Shown piece by piece: positions 34,749 through 44,519 of a stretch of 64,000 bases of DNA. The DNA is from Alistipes sp. GTDB taxonomy: Bacteria; Bacteroidota; Bacteroidia; Bacteroidales; Rikenellaceae. The position numbers and the translations under genes were made by a program. Below the pieces are notes generated by a model that saw only the letters and a program-made list of their open reading frames with translations, did not search any database and was not told the DNA's origin. How positions within the stretch are numbered: the stretch's first letter is position 1; each line of letters opens with the position of its first letter. The DNA lies in contig JAFXLG010000013.1 in the NCBI GenBank assembly GCA_017531305.1, positions 1 to 64,000 on the forward strand, read 5' to 3'.

Positions 34749-36524
34749 ATGAAAACTTATAAACCTACAATCAAACGTCTTTTTGCATTTTTGGCGGTGA
34801 TGATCTTCTCGGTGGCTTCTCTGTGGGCTCAGCAGCGTGATTCGCGCGTAAGAGAATATCTCTCGCCCAAACGTATCGTGTGGATGAACCATGCCGAGCG
34901 AATCAGCGGTTCGCAGCATCTTTTGCGCGAGGGTACAGGTCAGACCGACCTGACCAACAAATATATCTGTCGCATGATAAGCACAAAGGATAGTCTTCCA
35001 AGCATTCTGCTCGATTTTGGCGAGGAGTTGCATGGCGGATTGCAGATTGTTACAGGTATGCCGGGTGATCATACTCCGATCAAGGTAAGAGTGCGTTTCG
35101 GCGAGTCGGTAAGTGAGGCAATGAGCGAAGTGGGCGATAAGGGTGCTACCAACGACCACGCAATGCGAGATATGGAGCTGGAGTTGCCATGGTTAGGCGT
35201 GGCTGAGATTGGAAATTCAGGTTATAGATTTGTTCGTATCGATATGCTGGATGCGGATCGTGATCTGCACCTAAAGGAGGTAAGAGCTGTTTCGATTTAT
35301 CGTGATATAGCTTATCGTGGAGCCTTTAATTGTAGTGATGAGCGTCTTAATAAGATATGGCAGGTGGGAGCGCGTACCGTACATCTCAATATGCAGGAGT
35401 ATCTGTGGGATGGTATCAAGCGAGATCGCTTGGTTTGGATCGGCGATATGCATCCTGAGGTTACAACCATTACCAATGTATTCGGCTACAATGAGGTTGT
35501 GCCTAAGAGTCTGGATCTGGCTCGCGATACAACCGATTTGCCAGCATGGATGAGTGGTATTAGCTCCTATTCGATCTGGTGGTTGTTGATTCATCGCGAT
35601 TGGTACTACTATACAGGCGATAAAGCCTATCTTGAACAGCAGAAGGATTATATGACGGCTCTGCTTCGACAGTTGCTCAGCAAGGTGGATGCTGAGGGCA
35701 TAGAGTGTTTGGATGGTAATCGTTTTTTGGATTGGCCTTCGAATGCCAACCCTGTAGCTATCCACGCAGGATTGCAGGCTTTGATGGTGATGGCGATGGA
35801 TGCTGGATCGGAGCTTGCTGAGATCTTGGGCGATGAGAAGCTCTCGAAGGAGTGTAGCGCGATGTACGAAAAGATGAAGGCTGCAGCTCCAAAGGTGAGC
35901 AAGCAATATTTCGAGCAGGGCAAGGCACCTCATGAGCCTGGAACCAAGCAGGGTGCGGCTTTGTTGGTGCTGGCAGATTTGATGGATCCAGCGAAGGCAG
36001 ATAAGGAGATCTTGTCGGTGTCGGGTGCGCGAGGATTCTCTACTTTCTATGGATATTATATGCTTCAGGCTATGGCAAAGGCTGGAAATTATAGTGGAGC
36101 GATGCAGATCATACGCGACTTCTGGGGCGCAATGCTTGATCTGGGTGCCACATCATTCTGGGAGGATTTCAATGTAGATTGGTTGCCCAATGCTGCACCT
36201 ATTGATGAGCTTGTGCCTGAGGGAAAGAAGGATATCCATGGCGACTACGGCGCATATTGCTATGTGGGTTTCCGCCATAGTCTCTGTCATGGTTGGGCTT
36301 CGGGTCCGACATCGTGGCTTACCGAGCATGTTTTGGGTGTGAAAGTGGTTGAGCCAGCTTGTCGAGTTGTAAGGATTGTCCCTCATTTGGGCGATTTGCA
36401 ATGGGTTGAGGGTCGATTCCCTACTCCATATGGTGATATAGAGATTTCGCACCGCAAAGGAGCAGACGGTAAGATCACATCCAAAATTAAAGCTCCTAAT
36501 GGAGTAAAGGTGGTTAGCCGCTAA
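34749..36524 (+). CDS. Secreted alpha-L-rhamnosidase-like (GH78-type) protein
   Basis: A long signal peptide (LFAFLAVMIFSVASLWAQ) is followed by a beta-sandwich region and an (alpha/alpha)6 barrel. The GH78 hallmark GIKRDRLVWIGDMHPEV is near residue 220, with the acidic residues that act in catalysis; a later conserved segment is TSFWEDFNVDWLPN, and HGWASGPTSWLTEHVLGV near the end is typical of the C-terminal rhamnosidase domain. The protein (591 residues) is shorter than many GH78 enzymes, lacking extra N-terminal domains. The target is probably rhamnose on plant pectin or glycosides. Confidence 0.82.
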   Translation: MKTYKPTIKRLFAFLAVMIFSVASLWAQQRDSRVREYLSPKRIVWMNHAERISGSQHLLREGTGQTDLTNKYICRMISTKDSLPSILLDFGEELHGGLQIVTGMPGDHTPIKVRVRFGESVSEAMSEVGDKGATNDHAMRDMELELPWLGVAEIGNSGYRFVRIDMLDADRDLHLKEVRAVSIYRDIAYRGAFNCSDERLNKIWQVGARTVHLNMQEYLWDGIKRDRLVWIGDMHPEVTTITNVFGYNEVVPKSLDLARDTTDLPAWMSGISSYSIWWLLIHRDWYYYTGDKAYLEQQKDYMTALLRQLLSKVDAEGIECLDGNRFLDWPSNANPVAIHAGLQALMVMAMDAGSELAEILGDEKLSKECSAMYEKMKAAAPKVSKQYFEQGKAPHEPGTKQGAALLVLADLMDPAKADKEILSVSGARGFSTFYGYYMLQAMAKAGNYSGAMQIIRDFWGAMLDLGATSFWEDFNVDWLPNAAPIDELVPEGKKDIHGDYGAYCYVGFRHSLCHGWASGPTSWLTEHVLGVKVVEPACRVVRIVPHLGDLQWVEGRFPTPYGDIEISHRKGADGKITSKIKAPNGVKVVSR

Positions 36525-36557
36525 GAAAACTAAGCAGTTTATACAACTTCAAAGTAA

Positions 36558-36592
36558 GAGGTTGTCCTTCAGGAAATTTGTTGGACAACCTC
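36558..36592. terminator. Terminator after the rhamnosidase-like gene
   Basis: A 10-bp perfect stem (GAGGTTGTCC / GGACAACCTC) is followed by CGTTTTGTTT; it sits between convergent genes. Confidence 0.85.
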
Positions 36593-36599
36593 GTTTTGT

Positions 36600-37769
36600 T
36601 TATCTTAATCGGTTTTTCAGATAGTGTTTTCGGGCAATTAGCAGGAAGAGTAAGACTCCCATTACATTCACAATCCATGCACCCCAGAACGCCGCTATAT
36701 AACCCAGATATTCAGCTATCGCTCCGCCAATCAGAATACCCAATCCCATGCCTATATCCCAAGATACCAGCAGTGTGGAGTTGGCTGTGCCTCGTTGCTG
36801 GTGTGGGGCAAGATTGATAAACATATTCTGAAAAGCAGGGAACATATGTCCGTTGCCCAGACCGATAATAAGTGCTGCGCCATAGTATCCCCAAGGGTTG
36901 TGTACTGCGGCAAACAACAGATATCCGAAGAGCGAAACCACTACTCCAAAAGAGGCGTTCTCCACGATTCGCCCTTTGCGCAGTGAACGTCCACCCACCA
37001 AGCGCGATAGTATCAATCCGCAGGATAGTATCATAAAGAAGTAACCTGTACCACTTGTTATTCCCAACTCTTGCTTGCCGTAGATGGCGATATATGTCGC
37101 CAAGACTCCGTATGAAAAGGAGTAGCAGCACATCGCCATGCCGAGCCATGAGCCTTTGAGTAGGATAAATCTGTCGAGCGACAGGGCAGGGCGTTTCTGT
37201 GTAGTTCGTTTGGGGAGCTTGAGTGTGCAGCAAAGCCCAAATCCTATTGTCGAGATAACAAGCGAGAGAGCGAATAATACCTCGTAGCTATGGCATGCTT
37301 CGTATATGAGTATGGCTATGGTAGGACCTATGGCGGTAGCTATATTGTTGCTCAGACCGTAGTAGCCAATGCCTTCGCTACGGCGTGAGGAGGGCAATAC
37401 GTCAATGGCTACCGTGCTGTTGGCTACGGTAGTAGCTCCGAAAGGCATGCCATGTAGAGTGCGGATGATGGCGAATAGCAATATCGTGCCAGCAACCATA
37501 TATCCAGCAAAAAGAGCGCAGAAAAGCACGTAGCTTATCAACAGCACGGCTTTGCGCGGAAAACTATCGACCAGATAACCGCTGAAAGGTCGCATCAACA
37601 GAGCCATCAGGGTGTAACCCGAAAGCACAAGTCCAATCAGATCTTTGTCGGCATGGAAAGTCTCTGCCATATATATGGGCAGTAGTGGCGTGAGTAGCAT
37701 AAAAGAGAAGAATATCATGAAGTTTGATATCCAAACTTTGATATAATTGCTGTTCCAAAGACGCTCCAT
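36600..37769 (-). CDS. Major facilitator superfamily transporter
   Basis: A 12-helix membrane protein of 389 residues. The start (ISNFMIFFSFMLLTPLLPIYMAETF) and the loop 2-3 motif (GYLVDSFPRKAVLL) match MFS drug/sugar exporters, and a second half-repeat contains GLILSRLVGGRSLRKGR. Substrate unknown; the family contains multidrug and sugar efflux proteins. It stands alone on this strand, downstream of fhs but 72 bases away. Confidence 0.85.
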   Translation of the reverse strand: MERLWNSNYIKVWISNFMIFFSFMLLTPLLPIYMAETFHADKDLIGLVLSGYTLMALLMRPFSGYLVDSFPRKAVLLISYVLFCALFAGYMVAGTILLFAIIRTLHGMPFGATTVANSTVAIDVLPSSRRSEGIGYYGLSNNIATAIGPTIAILIYEACHSYEVLFALSLVISTIGFGLCCTLKLPKRTTQKRPALSLDRFILLKGSWLGMAMCCYSFSYGVLATYIAIYGKQELGITSGTGYFFMILSCGLILSRLVGGRSLRKGRIVENASFGVVVSLFGYLLFAAVHNPWGYYGAALIIGLGNGHMFPAFQNMFINLAPHQQRGTANSTLLVSWDIGMGLGILIGGAIAEYLGYIAAFWGAWIVNVMGVLLFLLIARKHYLKNRLR

Positions 37770-37841
37770 ATACTTCTGAAACTAAAAAAGACCTGCAAAC
37801 CGAGGCTTGCAAATCTCTTAACCTATTTTATAAATAATCTC

Positions 37842-39503
37842 TTAGCTAAGACCTACGATCTCGCCATTAACATAGTCAATGTTGTTTGCCTGAGGAACCT
37901 TAGGAAGACCCGGCATACGCAGAATATCACCTGCAATGGCTACGATCATCTCAGATCCAGCGTTAATCACTACATCCTTAATCAGCAGGTTGAAATCCTT
38001 CGCTACGCCATACTTGGTCTGATCTGCCGAGAATGAGAACTGAGTCTTGGCGATGCAGACTGGGAAGTGTGACATAGAGTGAGTCTCAGCCAACTTGATA
38101 CGGTTGAGGGCTGGCTTGGCAAAAGTTACCGAAGCTGCGCCATAGATATTCTTGGCTACCTTCTCGATCTTGGTCTGTAATGAATCTTCATCCGAATATG
38201 TGAACTGCAGATCCTTGCTTGGATTCTTCTCGATAGTCTCGACAACCAATTCAGCCATCTCGACAGCACCTGCGCCACCCTCGGCAAAGGCGTTGTTGAT
38301 CACGAATGGAGCCTTCAGATCCTCCTCGCAATGCTGCTTCAGGAGTGCCATCTCCTCGTCTGTGTCTGTAGCGAAGCGATTGAATACCACCACTACGCTC
38401 TGACCGAATGAACGCAGATTCTGCACATGGCGATCCAGATTAGCAAGACCTGTGCGCAAGCCCTCTATATTGGGCTCCTTGATTTGGTCGAGAGCAACAC
38501 CACCGTGCATCTTCAACCCCTGAGCTGTAGCTACGATCACAGTAAGGTCTGGTCTTAAGCCACTCTTACGGCAGAGAATATTATAAAACTTCTCTGCGCC
38601 CAGATCAGCACCGAAGCCCGCCTCGGTGATGGTGTAGTCGCTATGCGCAAGAGCCATCTTGGTGGCAATCTGAGAGTTGCAGCCGTGAGTGATGTTGGCA
38701 AAAGGACCTCCATGAATAATGGCCGGTGTGTTCTCGGTGGTCTGTACCAAGTTTGGCTGGATGGCATCCTTCAAAAGTACCATGATTGCGCCAGCTACGC
38801 CCATATCCTTGACTGTAAATGGCTTGCCTTCGTAGGTGTAACCCAAAAGTATATTCTCGATACGGCGTCTAAGGTCTGCTTCATCCGATGCCAAACACAA
38901 AATCGCCATTAACTCCGAAGCCGGTGTGATGTCGAAACCAGCCTGCTGAGTGATGCCGTTTGTGGCAGGACCTAAGCCTGTGACAATGGAACGCAATGAG
39001 CGATCATTTACATCAAGGACTCTGCGCCAGAGGATCTCCTTCAGACCGAATCCCTCCTTTTCGTGCTGGTAGAGGTAGTTGTCCAAAAGAGCCGAGATCA
39101 TGTTGTGAGCCGATGTGATGGCGTGGAAATCGCCCGTAAAGTGGAGGTTGATCTTCTCCATAGGCAATACCTGTGCATAGCCACCTCCTGCAGCACCACC
39201 CTTCATGCCGAAGCATGGTCCCAATGAAGGCTCACGCAAAGCTACTACAGCACGTTTGCCAATTTTGTTGAGTCCCAAAGCAAGTCCAATCGAAACAGTA
39301 GTCTTGCCGATACCAGCCTTTGTGGCGGTAATGGCAGTAACGAGAATGAGTTTGCCTTTTGGCTCGGTGATCAGGTTGAGTGGGAGCTTGGCGATGTATT
39401 TGCCATAATGCTCCAAATCATCGGCAGCAATACCTATCTTGGCTGCGACATTGTCGATGCGCTCAAGCTCAGTTTCATGAGCGATTTCGATATCAGTTTT
39501 CAT
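37842..39503 (-). CDS. fhs: Formate-tetrahydrofolate ligase
   Basis: The enzyme makes 10-formyl-THF from formate, THF and ATP, feeding purine synthesis and C1 pools. ATP-site motifs are visible: [25 protein letters not shown] (P-loop, residues ~55-78), [24 protein letters not shown] and [14 protein letters not shown]. Length (553) matches the family. A gut anaerobe can use it to assimilate formate; it may also run in reverse. A -7 element lies at 39545-39552. Confidence 0.96.
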   Translation of the reverse strand: MKTDIEIAHETELERIDNVAAKIGIAADDLEHYGKYIAKLPLNLITEPKGKLILVTAITATKAGIGKTTVSIGLALGLNKIGKRAVVALREPSLGPCFGMKGGAAGGGYAQVLPMEKINLHFTGDFHAITSAHNMISALLDNYLYQHEKEGFGLKEILWRRVLDVNDRSLRSIVTGLGPATNGITQQAGFDITPASELMAILCLASDEADLRRRIENILLGYTYEGKPFTVKDMGVAGAIMVLLKDAIQPNLVQTTENTPAIIHGGPFANITHGCNSQIATKMALAHSDYTITEAGFGADLGAEKFYNILCRKSGLRPDLTVIVATAQGLKMHGGVALDQIKEPNIEGLRTGLANLDRHVQNLRSFGQSVVVVFNRFATDTDEEMALLKQHCEEDLKAPFVINNAFAEGGAGAVEMAELVVETIEKNPSKDLQFTYSDEDSLQTKIEKVAKNIYGAASVTFAKPALNRIKLAETHSMSHFPVCIAKTQFSFSADQTKYGVAKDFNLLIKDVVINAGSEMIVAIAGDILRMPGLPKVPQANNIDYVNGEIVGLS

Positions 39504-39544
39504 GTTATGTATAGTTTTATTTAATACTCCTTCTTTCCAGAGTA

Positions 39545-39552
39545 CAAATATA
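39545..39552 (-). promoter_or_regulatory. Candidate -7 element for fhs
   Basis: TATATTTG on the minus strand about 40 bases upstream of fhs; no clear TTG partner. Confidence 0.4.
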
Positions 39553-39589
39553 TGAAGAAATCCGAATAACTTATCGTTAGAAGAGATAT

Positions 39590-40081
39590 TTATCTCTTTT
39601 TTCTTTGTCGTTCAATCTTGAGTAGCTCTATTTTTCGCTCCAAACCTCCCGCATAGCCTGTCATTGTTCCTTCGGAAGATATGACTCTATGGCAGGGGAT
39701 AATGATACTTATCGGATTGCGACCTACGGCATTACCCACAGCTTGTGCCGACATGGTGGGACTGATGCGCCGTGCAATTTGCCCATAGCTCAAAGTCTCG
39801 CCATAGGGTATGGTGAGAAGTTGATGCCATACGCGGAGCTGAAACTCACTGCCACATAATTCCAACGGAGGTGTGAAGTCGGGGATTATACCCGAAAAAT
39901 ATCTCTCTAACCACTGCTTTGTGAGTGCGATTATGGGGTCATCTTCGGTATTTTGGTATGGCTCGTTGAGCGTTGAGCCAAAATGTTTCTGCCCGTCAAA
40001 CCATAACCCTCTCAGCCGACCATCTTTGGCTGCGATGGTAATTGCGCCTAACGCAGAGTGATACTTTGCCGTATGGATCAT
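39590..40081 (-). CDS. ogt: Methylated-DNA-protein-cysteine methyltransferase
   Basis: The active-site motif IPCHRVISS (about residue 130) carries the acceptor Cys that takes alkyl groups from O6-alkylguanine, and [26 protein letters not shown] is the DNA-binding helix-turn-helix. The N-terminal domain lacks an Ada-type regulatory part. Length (163) is normal. It follows the rhodanese gene by 3 bases. Confidence 0.95.
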   Translation of the reverse strand: MIHTAKYHSALGAITIAAKDGRLRGLWFDGQKHFGSTLNEPYQNTEDDPIIALTKQWLERYFSGIIPDFTPPLELCGSEFQLRVWHQLLTIPYGETLSYGQIARRISPTMSAQAVGNAVGRNPISIIIPCHRVISSEGTMTGYAGGLERKIELLKIERQRKKR

Positions 40082-40084
40082 CTC

Positions 40085-40498
40085 CTATTTCGTGGTTTTT
40101 TCGGTTGGCATGCCAGCCTTAACCCAATCGTCATACCCTTTGTCCAAGTCGAATACCTTGTATCCGTATTCCATAAGAATCTTGGCGGCACGTTTGCTGC
40201 GTACGCCTCCCTTGCAATAGAGAGCGATGGTGCGGTTGCGGGGTAGCTCACGATGGGCGTGGTAGGCGAAATTTGATTTCAGCACGTCAATGTTGAGGTC
40301 AGCTTCTGCGATGTGTCCTTCGTTATACTCCTTGGCGGTGCGCACATCGACAACGATGATCTTGGGGTTGCGGATCTGCTTGGAGAATTGCTCCGAGGAG
40401 TAGCTGCGTATCTTTATCTTGTTTACGCCTGCTTGTGCGTTGGCGTTGGACGCAAATGCCAGACAAATGGCAAGTAAAATAAAAATATAGTGTTTCAT
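40085..40498 (-). CDS. Exported rhodanese-like protein
   Basis: A signal peptide (MKHYIFILLAICLAFASNANA) precedes a single rhodanese domain: VVDVRTAKEYNEGHI, and an active-site loop IALYCKGGVRSKRAAKIL with the catalytic Cys. Single-domain rhodaneses carry persulfide sulfur; the periplasmic partner is unknown. It lies between the nitrilase-family gene (21 bases) and ogt (3 bases), probably one operon. Confidence 0.85.
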   Translation of the reverse strand: MKHYIFILLAICLAFASNANAQAGVNKIKIRSYSSEQFSKQIRNPKIIVVDVRTAKEYNEGHIAEADLNIDVLKSNFAYHAHRELPRNRTIALYCKGGVRSKRAAKILMEYGYKVFDLDKGYDDWVKAGMPTEKTTK

Positions 40499-40519
40499 AA
40501 GGCAATTTTATATGAATTA

Positions 40520-41293
40520 TTATTCGTTTTCGGCTGGAGTTAATACAAAATTATCGGCATCGTCAAGCACAGGGAATTTTTGGCGAAATGCCTCCAAAGC
40601 CTTTATGTCGATCTCGGCAGTAAGGCAACACTCCTGATCTGGGCTACACTCGACCATGCTCTTGCCATAAGGGTCGATAATCGCGCTATGACCTGAGTAT
40701 TGACAATAAGGGTCGCTTCCCACACGATTCACACCTGCTACATAGCATTGATTCTCGATGGCTCTGGCGTGGAGCAGGGTCTGCCATGCCCCGATGCGAG
40801 GTGTAGGCCAATTGGCAACATAGATAGCCATGTCGTAATCCTTGCGATTGCGTGACCAAATGGGAAAACGCAGATCATAACACACAGCCAAAAGTATTCT
40901 TACACCCATATACTCTACCACCACGCGCTCTGCGCCTGCCTGATAGTGCAGATGCTCGCCTCCGTAGGTGAAAAGGTGGCGTTTGTCGTAGTGGGTGTAA
41001 TTTCCATCGGGCGAAACGAAGTAGAATCGGTTGTAGAACTTGCCTCCATCTTCGGTAGCAACGCTACCAGCTATGGCAGCACCCATCTGCCGAGCCTTCT
41101 GCTGCATCCATCTGAGCGATAGGCAATCTTTTTCGGCTATGCCTTCTGGGTTGGTGCAGAACCCTGTCGAGAACATCTCGGGGAGAATGTATAGATCCGA
41201 TAGCGGAGCCTCTTCGATAGCCTTGTTGGCTCGCTGTAGATTCTCGGCAGGTTGTGCCCACGCGATATTTTGTTGGAGAATCGTGATTTTCAT
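40520..41293 (-). CDS. Nitrilase-superfamily amidohydrolase (omega-amidase-like)
   Basis: The Glu-Lys-Cys catalytic set is visible: Glu in YILPEMFSTGF (about residue 40), Lys in HYDKRHLFTYGGEH, and Cys in LLAVCYDLRFPIWSRN. The protein (257 residues) fits the YafV/omega-amidase branch, which hydrolyses alpha-keto-glutaramate or similar repair substrates. It is the first gene of the nitrilase-rhodanese-ogt unit, with a -7 element at 41314-41321. Confidence 0.85.
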   Translation of the reverse strand: MKITILQQNIAWAQPAENLQRANKAIEEAPLSDLYILPEMFSTGFCTNPEGIAEKDCLSLRWMQQKARQMGAAIAGSVATEDGGKFYNRFYFVSPDGNYTHYDKRHLFTYGGEHLHYQAGAERVVVEYMGVRILLAVCYDLRFPIWSRNRKDYDMAIYVANWPTPRIGAWQTLLHARAIENQCYVAGVNRVGSDPYCQYSGHSAIIDPYGKSMVECSPDQECCLTAEIDIKALEAFRQKFPVLDDADNFVLTPAENE

Positions 41294-41313
41294 GAAAAAA
41301 TAATGATAATATG

Positions 41314-41321
41314 CAAAGATA
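41314..41321 (-). promoter_or_regulatory. Candidate -7 element for the nitrilase-rhodanese-ogt unit
   Basis: TATCTTTG on the minus strand, 20 bases before the nitrilase-family start. Confidence 0.4.
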
Positions 41322-41380
41322 CATAATTTCAGTTTTAATATTTAATAGTATTGCAGAAAAACCTTTTCGAAAGATTTTAT

Positions 41381-41388
41381 TAACTTTG
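41381..41388 (+). promoter_or_regulatory. Candidate -7 element for the patatin gene
   Basis: TAACTTTG about 58 bases upstream of the patatin start; TTG spacing is poor. Confidence 0.35.
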
Positions 41389-41445
41389 TCACGGCTGTGT
41401 ATTATGGCTTGAATGTTGAATACGCAGAATGTAAAGCGCGAGAGT

Positions 41446-42294
41446 ATGAAAACCAAATTGGATAAATCTTCGGGATTGATATTGGAGGGCGGCGGCATGC
41501 GCGGTGTCTTTACCTGTGGTGTGTTGGATAATTTTATGGATCGAGGTATCCGTTTCCCATATACCATTGGCGTGAGTGCAGGTGCGTGTAACGGACTCTC
41601 ATATATGTCGGGTCAGCGAGGTAGAGGTAAATTCAGCAATATAGATCTGCTGGAGAAGTATCACTATATAGGAATTAAGCAGTTGCTGACCAAAGGAAAT
41701 ATCATGGATTTCGATTTGCTGTTTCATACTTTTCCCGAAAAAATCATACCCTATGATTACGCCCGATATGCCCAGATAGAGGAGCGTTACGAGATGGTGA
41801 CAACAAGTTGTCTGACGGGGCGAGCGTGTTATTATGAAGAGAAGCGTGATCCTGTGAGAATCATAGATATAGTGAAGGCTTCGAGCAGTCTGCCGTTTGT
41901 CTGTCCTATAGCGTATGTCGATGGCGAGCCGATGCTCGATGGAGGTATTGCCGATTCCATACCCATCCTTAGAGCCAAAGAGTTGGGATATGATAATAAT
42001 GTGGTGGTGTTGACTCGCAACAAAGGTTATCGAAAGCCCGACAAACCTACATCCATACCCCCATTCTTCTATCGTAAATATCCTGCACTTAAGGAGGCGA
42101 TACGTCACCGTAACTCTCTCTATAATGAGCAGATATCGTTGGTCGAGCGATTGGAGAGCGAGGGTAAATTGCTGGTGATTCGCCCTGAAAAACCCATTGA
42201 GGTGGATCGCATGGAGCGCGATACGCGTAAATTGCTTAATCTCTATGAGGAGGGGTATAACGTAGCTTCTCGGGTTGAGTTTCTGGCAGGGTAA
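41446..42294 (+). CDS. Patatin-like phospholipase
   Basis: The catalytic dyad of patatin-like lipases is clear: the oxyanion hole GGGMRGVFTCGVLDN, nucleophile Ser in GVSAGACNG (GxSxG) and Asp in MLDGGIADSIP. The protein (about 282 residues) has no signal peptide and should be cytoplasmic or membrane associated. Start ATG 41446 is chosen because the 11 residues upstream do not belong to the domain. It probably hydrolyses membrane phospholipids; substrate preference is unknown. Confidence 0.88.
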   Translation: MKTKLDKSSGLILEGGGMRGVFTCGVLDNFMDRGIRFPYTIGVSAGACNGLSYMSGQRGRGKFSNIDLLEKYHYIGIKQLLTKGNIMDFDLLFHTFPEKIIPYDYARYAQIEERYEMVTTSCLTGRACYYEEKRDPVRIIDIVKASSSLPFVCPIAYVDGEPMLDGGIADSIPILRAKELGYDNNVVVLTRNKGYRKPDKPTSIPPFFYRKYPALKEAIRHRNSLYNEQISLVERLESEGKLLVIRPEKPIEVDRMERDTRKLLNLYEEGYNVASRVEFLAG

Positions 42295-42330
42295 AAATTA
42301 GGAGAGCCTTGACATAGCTCTCCTAATTTT
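42294..42330. terminator. Bidirectional terminator after patatin
   Basis: Perfect 14-bp arms (AAAATTAGGAGAGC and its complement) with a 9-base loop lie between convergent genes; the 5' edge touches the patatin stop codon. Confidence 0.9.
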
Positions 42331-42350
42331 ATTCTACCCGATGGGTTGGG

Positions 42351-42788
42351 TTACTCCTCCACGATTGTAATGGAAAGGATCAAATCGCCTGGGCGGATAT
42401 TGTCAATCACGTCCAAACCCTCTACAACCTGACCGAAGCAAGTGTGTACTCCGTCCAAGTGCTGAGTGTTCTGGCGATTGTGGCAGATGAAGAACTGTGA
42501 GCCACCTGTATCCTTGCCACGGTGAGCCATCGAGAGTACGCCACGATCATGATACTGACGTGGTGCCGAAGTCTCGCACTTGATTGTGTAGCCAGGACCT
42601 CCTGCGCCGTTGCCGATAGGGCAACCACCCTGAATCACAAAGTCGGGGATAACGCGATGGAAAGTCAAACCATCATAGAAACGGCTCTCGCTGAGCTTGA
42701 TGAAATTTTCTACTGTGATAGGAGTCTCATCGGCATAAAGCTCAGCCTTCATGTCTCCTTTCTCGGTCGAAATGATTGCGTATTTCAT
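42351..42788 (-). CDS. Cyclophilin-type peptidyl-prolyl isomerase
   Basis: This 145-residue cytoplasmic protein is a compact bacterial cyclophilin: [15 protein letters not shown] (catalytic Arg and Gln), [17 protein letters not shown] and [18 protein letters not shown]. There is no signal peptide, so it is not the periplasmic form. It speeds proline isomerisation in folding proteins. Confidence 0.93.
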   Translation of the reverse strand: MKYAIISTEKGDMKAELYADETPITVENFIKLSESRFYDGLTFHRVIPDFVIQGGCPIGNGAGGPGYTIKCETSAPRQYHDRGVLSMAHRGKDTGGSQFFICHNRQNTQHLDGVHTCFGQVVEGLDVIDNIRPGDLILSITIVEE

Positions 42789-42918
42789 AATGTCTAATTT
42801 TATTATTTAAAAAATCGGTTCCCGTAAATAAATTTTTCGAAAGATACGAAATTTTTGAGAAATTGAGTCTGTTTAAACAAATATTTGAATTTTTGGGAAA
42901 ATAATTGTCGGCGAGTGT

Positions 42919-42948
42919 TTGCAGATCAAAAAATAAATCTTATATTTG
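42919..42948 (+). promoter_or_regulatory. Promoter of threonine dehydrogenase
   Basis: TTG, 19 bases, TATATTTG, an exact match; start codon 22 bases downstream. Confidence 0.75.
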
Positions 42949-42970
42949 CATCAGAATTGCAAACGATACT

Positions 42971-43912
42971 ATGAAAAAAATTCTTATTGTAGGTGCAGGA
43001 GGTCAGATTGGCTCTGAGCTAACGACATATTTACGAGATATTTATGGCTCGTCTAATGTTATCGCAGCAGATTTGCGTCATAACGAGAAGTTGGCAGAGG
43101 GTGGTCCTTTCGTGGAGCTTGATGCTTTGGATCGTACTAAGTTGGCTTATACTGTCCATAAGAATGGTGTTGATACTATCTTTAACCTCGTGGCTCTGTT
43201 GTCTGCCACAGGTGAGAAGAATCCTCAGCTTGCGTGGAATATCAACATGGGCGCGTTGAACAACTCGTTGGAGGTGGCAAGAGAGTATAATTGCGCTTGC
43301 TTTACACCAAGTTCTATCGGTGCTTTCGGTGGTGATTTCCCTCGTGATAATACACCTCAGGATGTTGTGATGCAGCCTGATACCATGTATGGCGTTTGTA
43401 AGGTTGCGGGCGAGATGTTGTCTAACTACTACTATACTCGTTATGGTGTAGATACTCGCTCGGTACGTTTCCCAGGTATTATATCGAATGTGACTTTGCC
43501 TGGTGGTGGTACTACTGACTATGCTGTGGAGATCTATTATGCCGCAGTGAAGGGTGAGAAATTTACATGTCCTGTGCGTGATGTGTACATGGATATGATG
43601 TATATGCCAGATGCGTTGCGTGCTATGGTGGAGTTGATGGAGGCTGATCCTAACAAGCTCCGTCACCGTAATAGCTTCAATATCGCATCTATGAGCTTTA
43701 CTCCAGATATCATCTATAACGAGATCCGTAAGCGTATCCCGAATTTCCAGATGACCTATCGCATCGACCCTATAAAGCAGGGAATCGCCGAGAGTTGGCC
43801 AAACTCTTTGGATGATAGTTGCGCACGCGAGGAGTGGGGCTGGAAGCCACAGTGGGATTTGTCAGCAATGACAGATGATATGCTGGAGGCTATTCGTAAA
43901 AAGAATCTTTAG
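42971..43912 (+). CDS. SDR-type L-threonine 3-dehydrogenase
   Basis: This 313-residue extended short-chain dehydrogenase has the NAD motif VGAGGQIGSELTTYL, the catalytic Tyr-Lys pair in MYGVCKVAGE, and the segment GTTDYAVEIYYAAVKGEKF seen in threonine dehydrogenases of this fold. It would oxidise L-threonine to 2-amino-3-oxobutyrate. The closest alternative is a UDP-sugar epimerase. Start ATG 42971 follows a clean promoter; 22 more in-frame residues upstream overlap that promoter and are not expected to be translated. Confidence 0.82.
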   Translation: MKKILIVGAGGQIGSELTTYLRDIYGSSNVIAADLRHNEKLAEGGPFVELDALDRTKLAYTVHKNGVDTIFNLVALLSATGEKNPQLAWNINMGALNNSLEVAREYNCACFTPSSIGAFGGDFPRDNTPQDVVMQPDTMYGVCKVAGEMLSNYYYTRYGVDTRSVRFPGIISNVTLPGGGTTDYAVEIYYAAVKGEKFTCPVRDVYMDMMYMPDALRAMVELMEADPNKLRHRNSFNIASMSFTPDIIYNEIRKRIPNFQMTYRIDPIKQGIAESWPNSLDDSCAREEWGWKPQWDLSAMTDDMLEAIRKKNL

Positions 43913-43942
43913 TCGACAAAGATAATTGTAATAGTTGAGAGG

Positions 43943-43966
43943 GGTGGGCGTTGTGAAACGTCCACC
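43943..43966 (+). terminator. Terminator of threonine dehydrogenase
   Basis: A 10-bp stem (one G-T wobble) closed by a GTGA tetraloop, followed within two bases by seven Ts. Confidence 0.85.
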
Positions 43967-43994
43967 ATTTTTTTGCTGATGTGGCTGGTTGTGT

Positions 43995-44357
43995 AGTCCG
44001 TTATGTTGTCTTGCTGATTTGGTGGCGCGTTCTTGCCCGATGGGCAAGTTTGCAAGTTTTACCCACCCCCAACCCCCGCCTTAGGCAGGGGCTTTTGTCG
44101 CCTGCGGCTCCGAAGTCGTTGCTGAATTAGGTTGCGAGGGAGTTTGATTTTTTAGTCTGTTAGGGAGTCTTGCTGATTGCGTGGCGTATTCTTGCCCTGT
44201 GGGCAAGTTTGTAAATCTTACCCACCCCCAACCCCCGCCTCAGGCAGGGGCTTTTGTCGCCTGCGGCTCCGAGGTCGTTGCAGAATTAGGTTGCTAAGGA
44301 GTTTGATTTTTTTAGTCCGTTAGGGAGTCTTGCTGATTACGTGGCGTATTCTTGCCT
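43995..44357. repeat. Tandem repeat, unit about 160 bp, two copies plus a partial third
   Basis: The non-coding stretch 43913-44584 contains no plausible gene. It is dominated by a repeat beginning at 43995, 44154 and 44314 (periods 159 and 160). Each full copy carries the hairpin CTTGCCC-N3-GGGCAAG (44032-44048 and 44191-44207), a C/G-rich self-complementary part (CCCCCGCCT / AGGCAGGGG type) and a run of Ts. The third copy is cut after about 44 bp. The remainder (44358-44519) shows nothing beyond AT-rich DNA ahead of the next promoter. Confidence 0.85.
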
Positions 44358-44519
44358 CTTCTTCATATCTTAATTTTTGGGGATTCAAATGAGGGTGTAA
44401 GCCCAAATTCTAACCATTTTTCTGCACTGCGCAAGTCGTTGTAAGCCATATGAATTGCGGATGTTATGTAAGATTCTCAAAATAGCATTGTTTTAGGGAA
44501 CTTTTAGGCATATTTGTTT

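Noticed and set aside
43995..44357. CRISPR array
   Set aside because: The repeat unit is about 160 bp and nearly contiguous, with no unique spacers and no cas genes.
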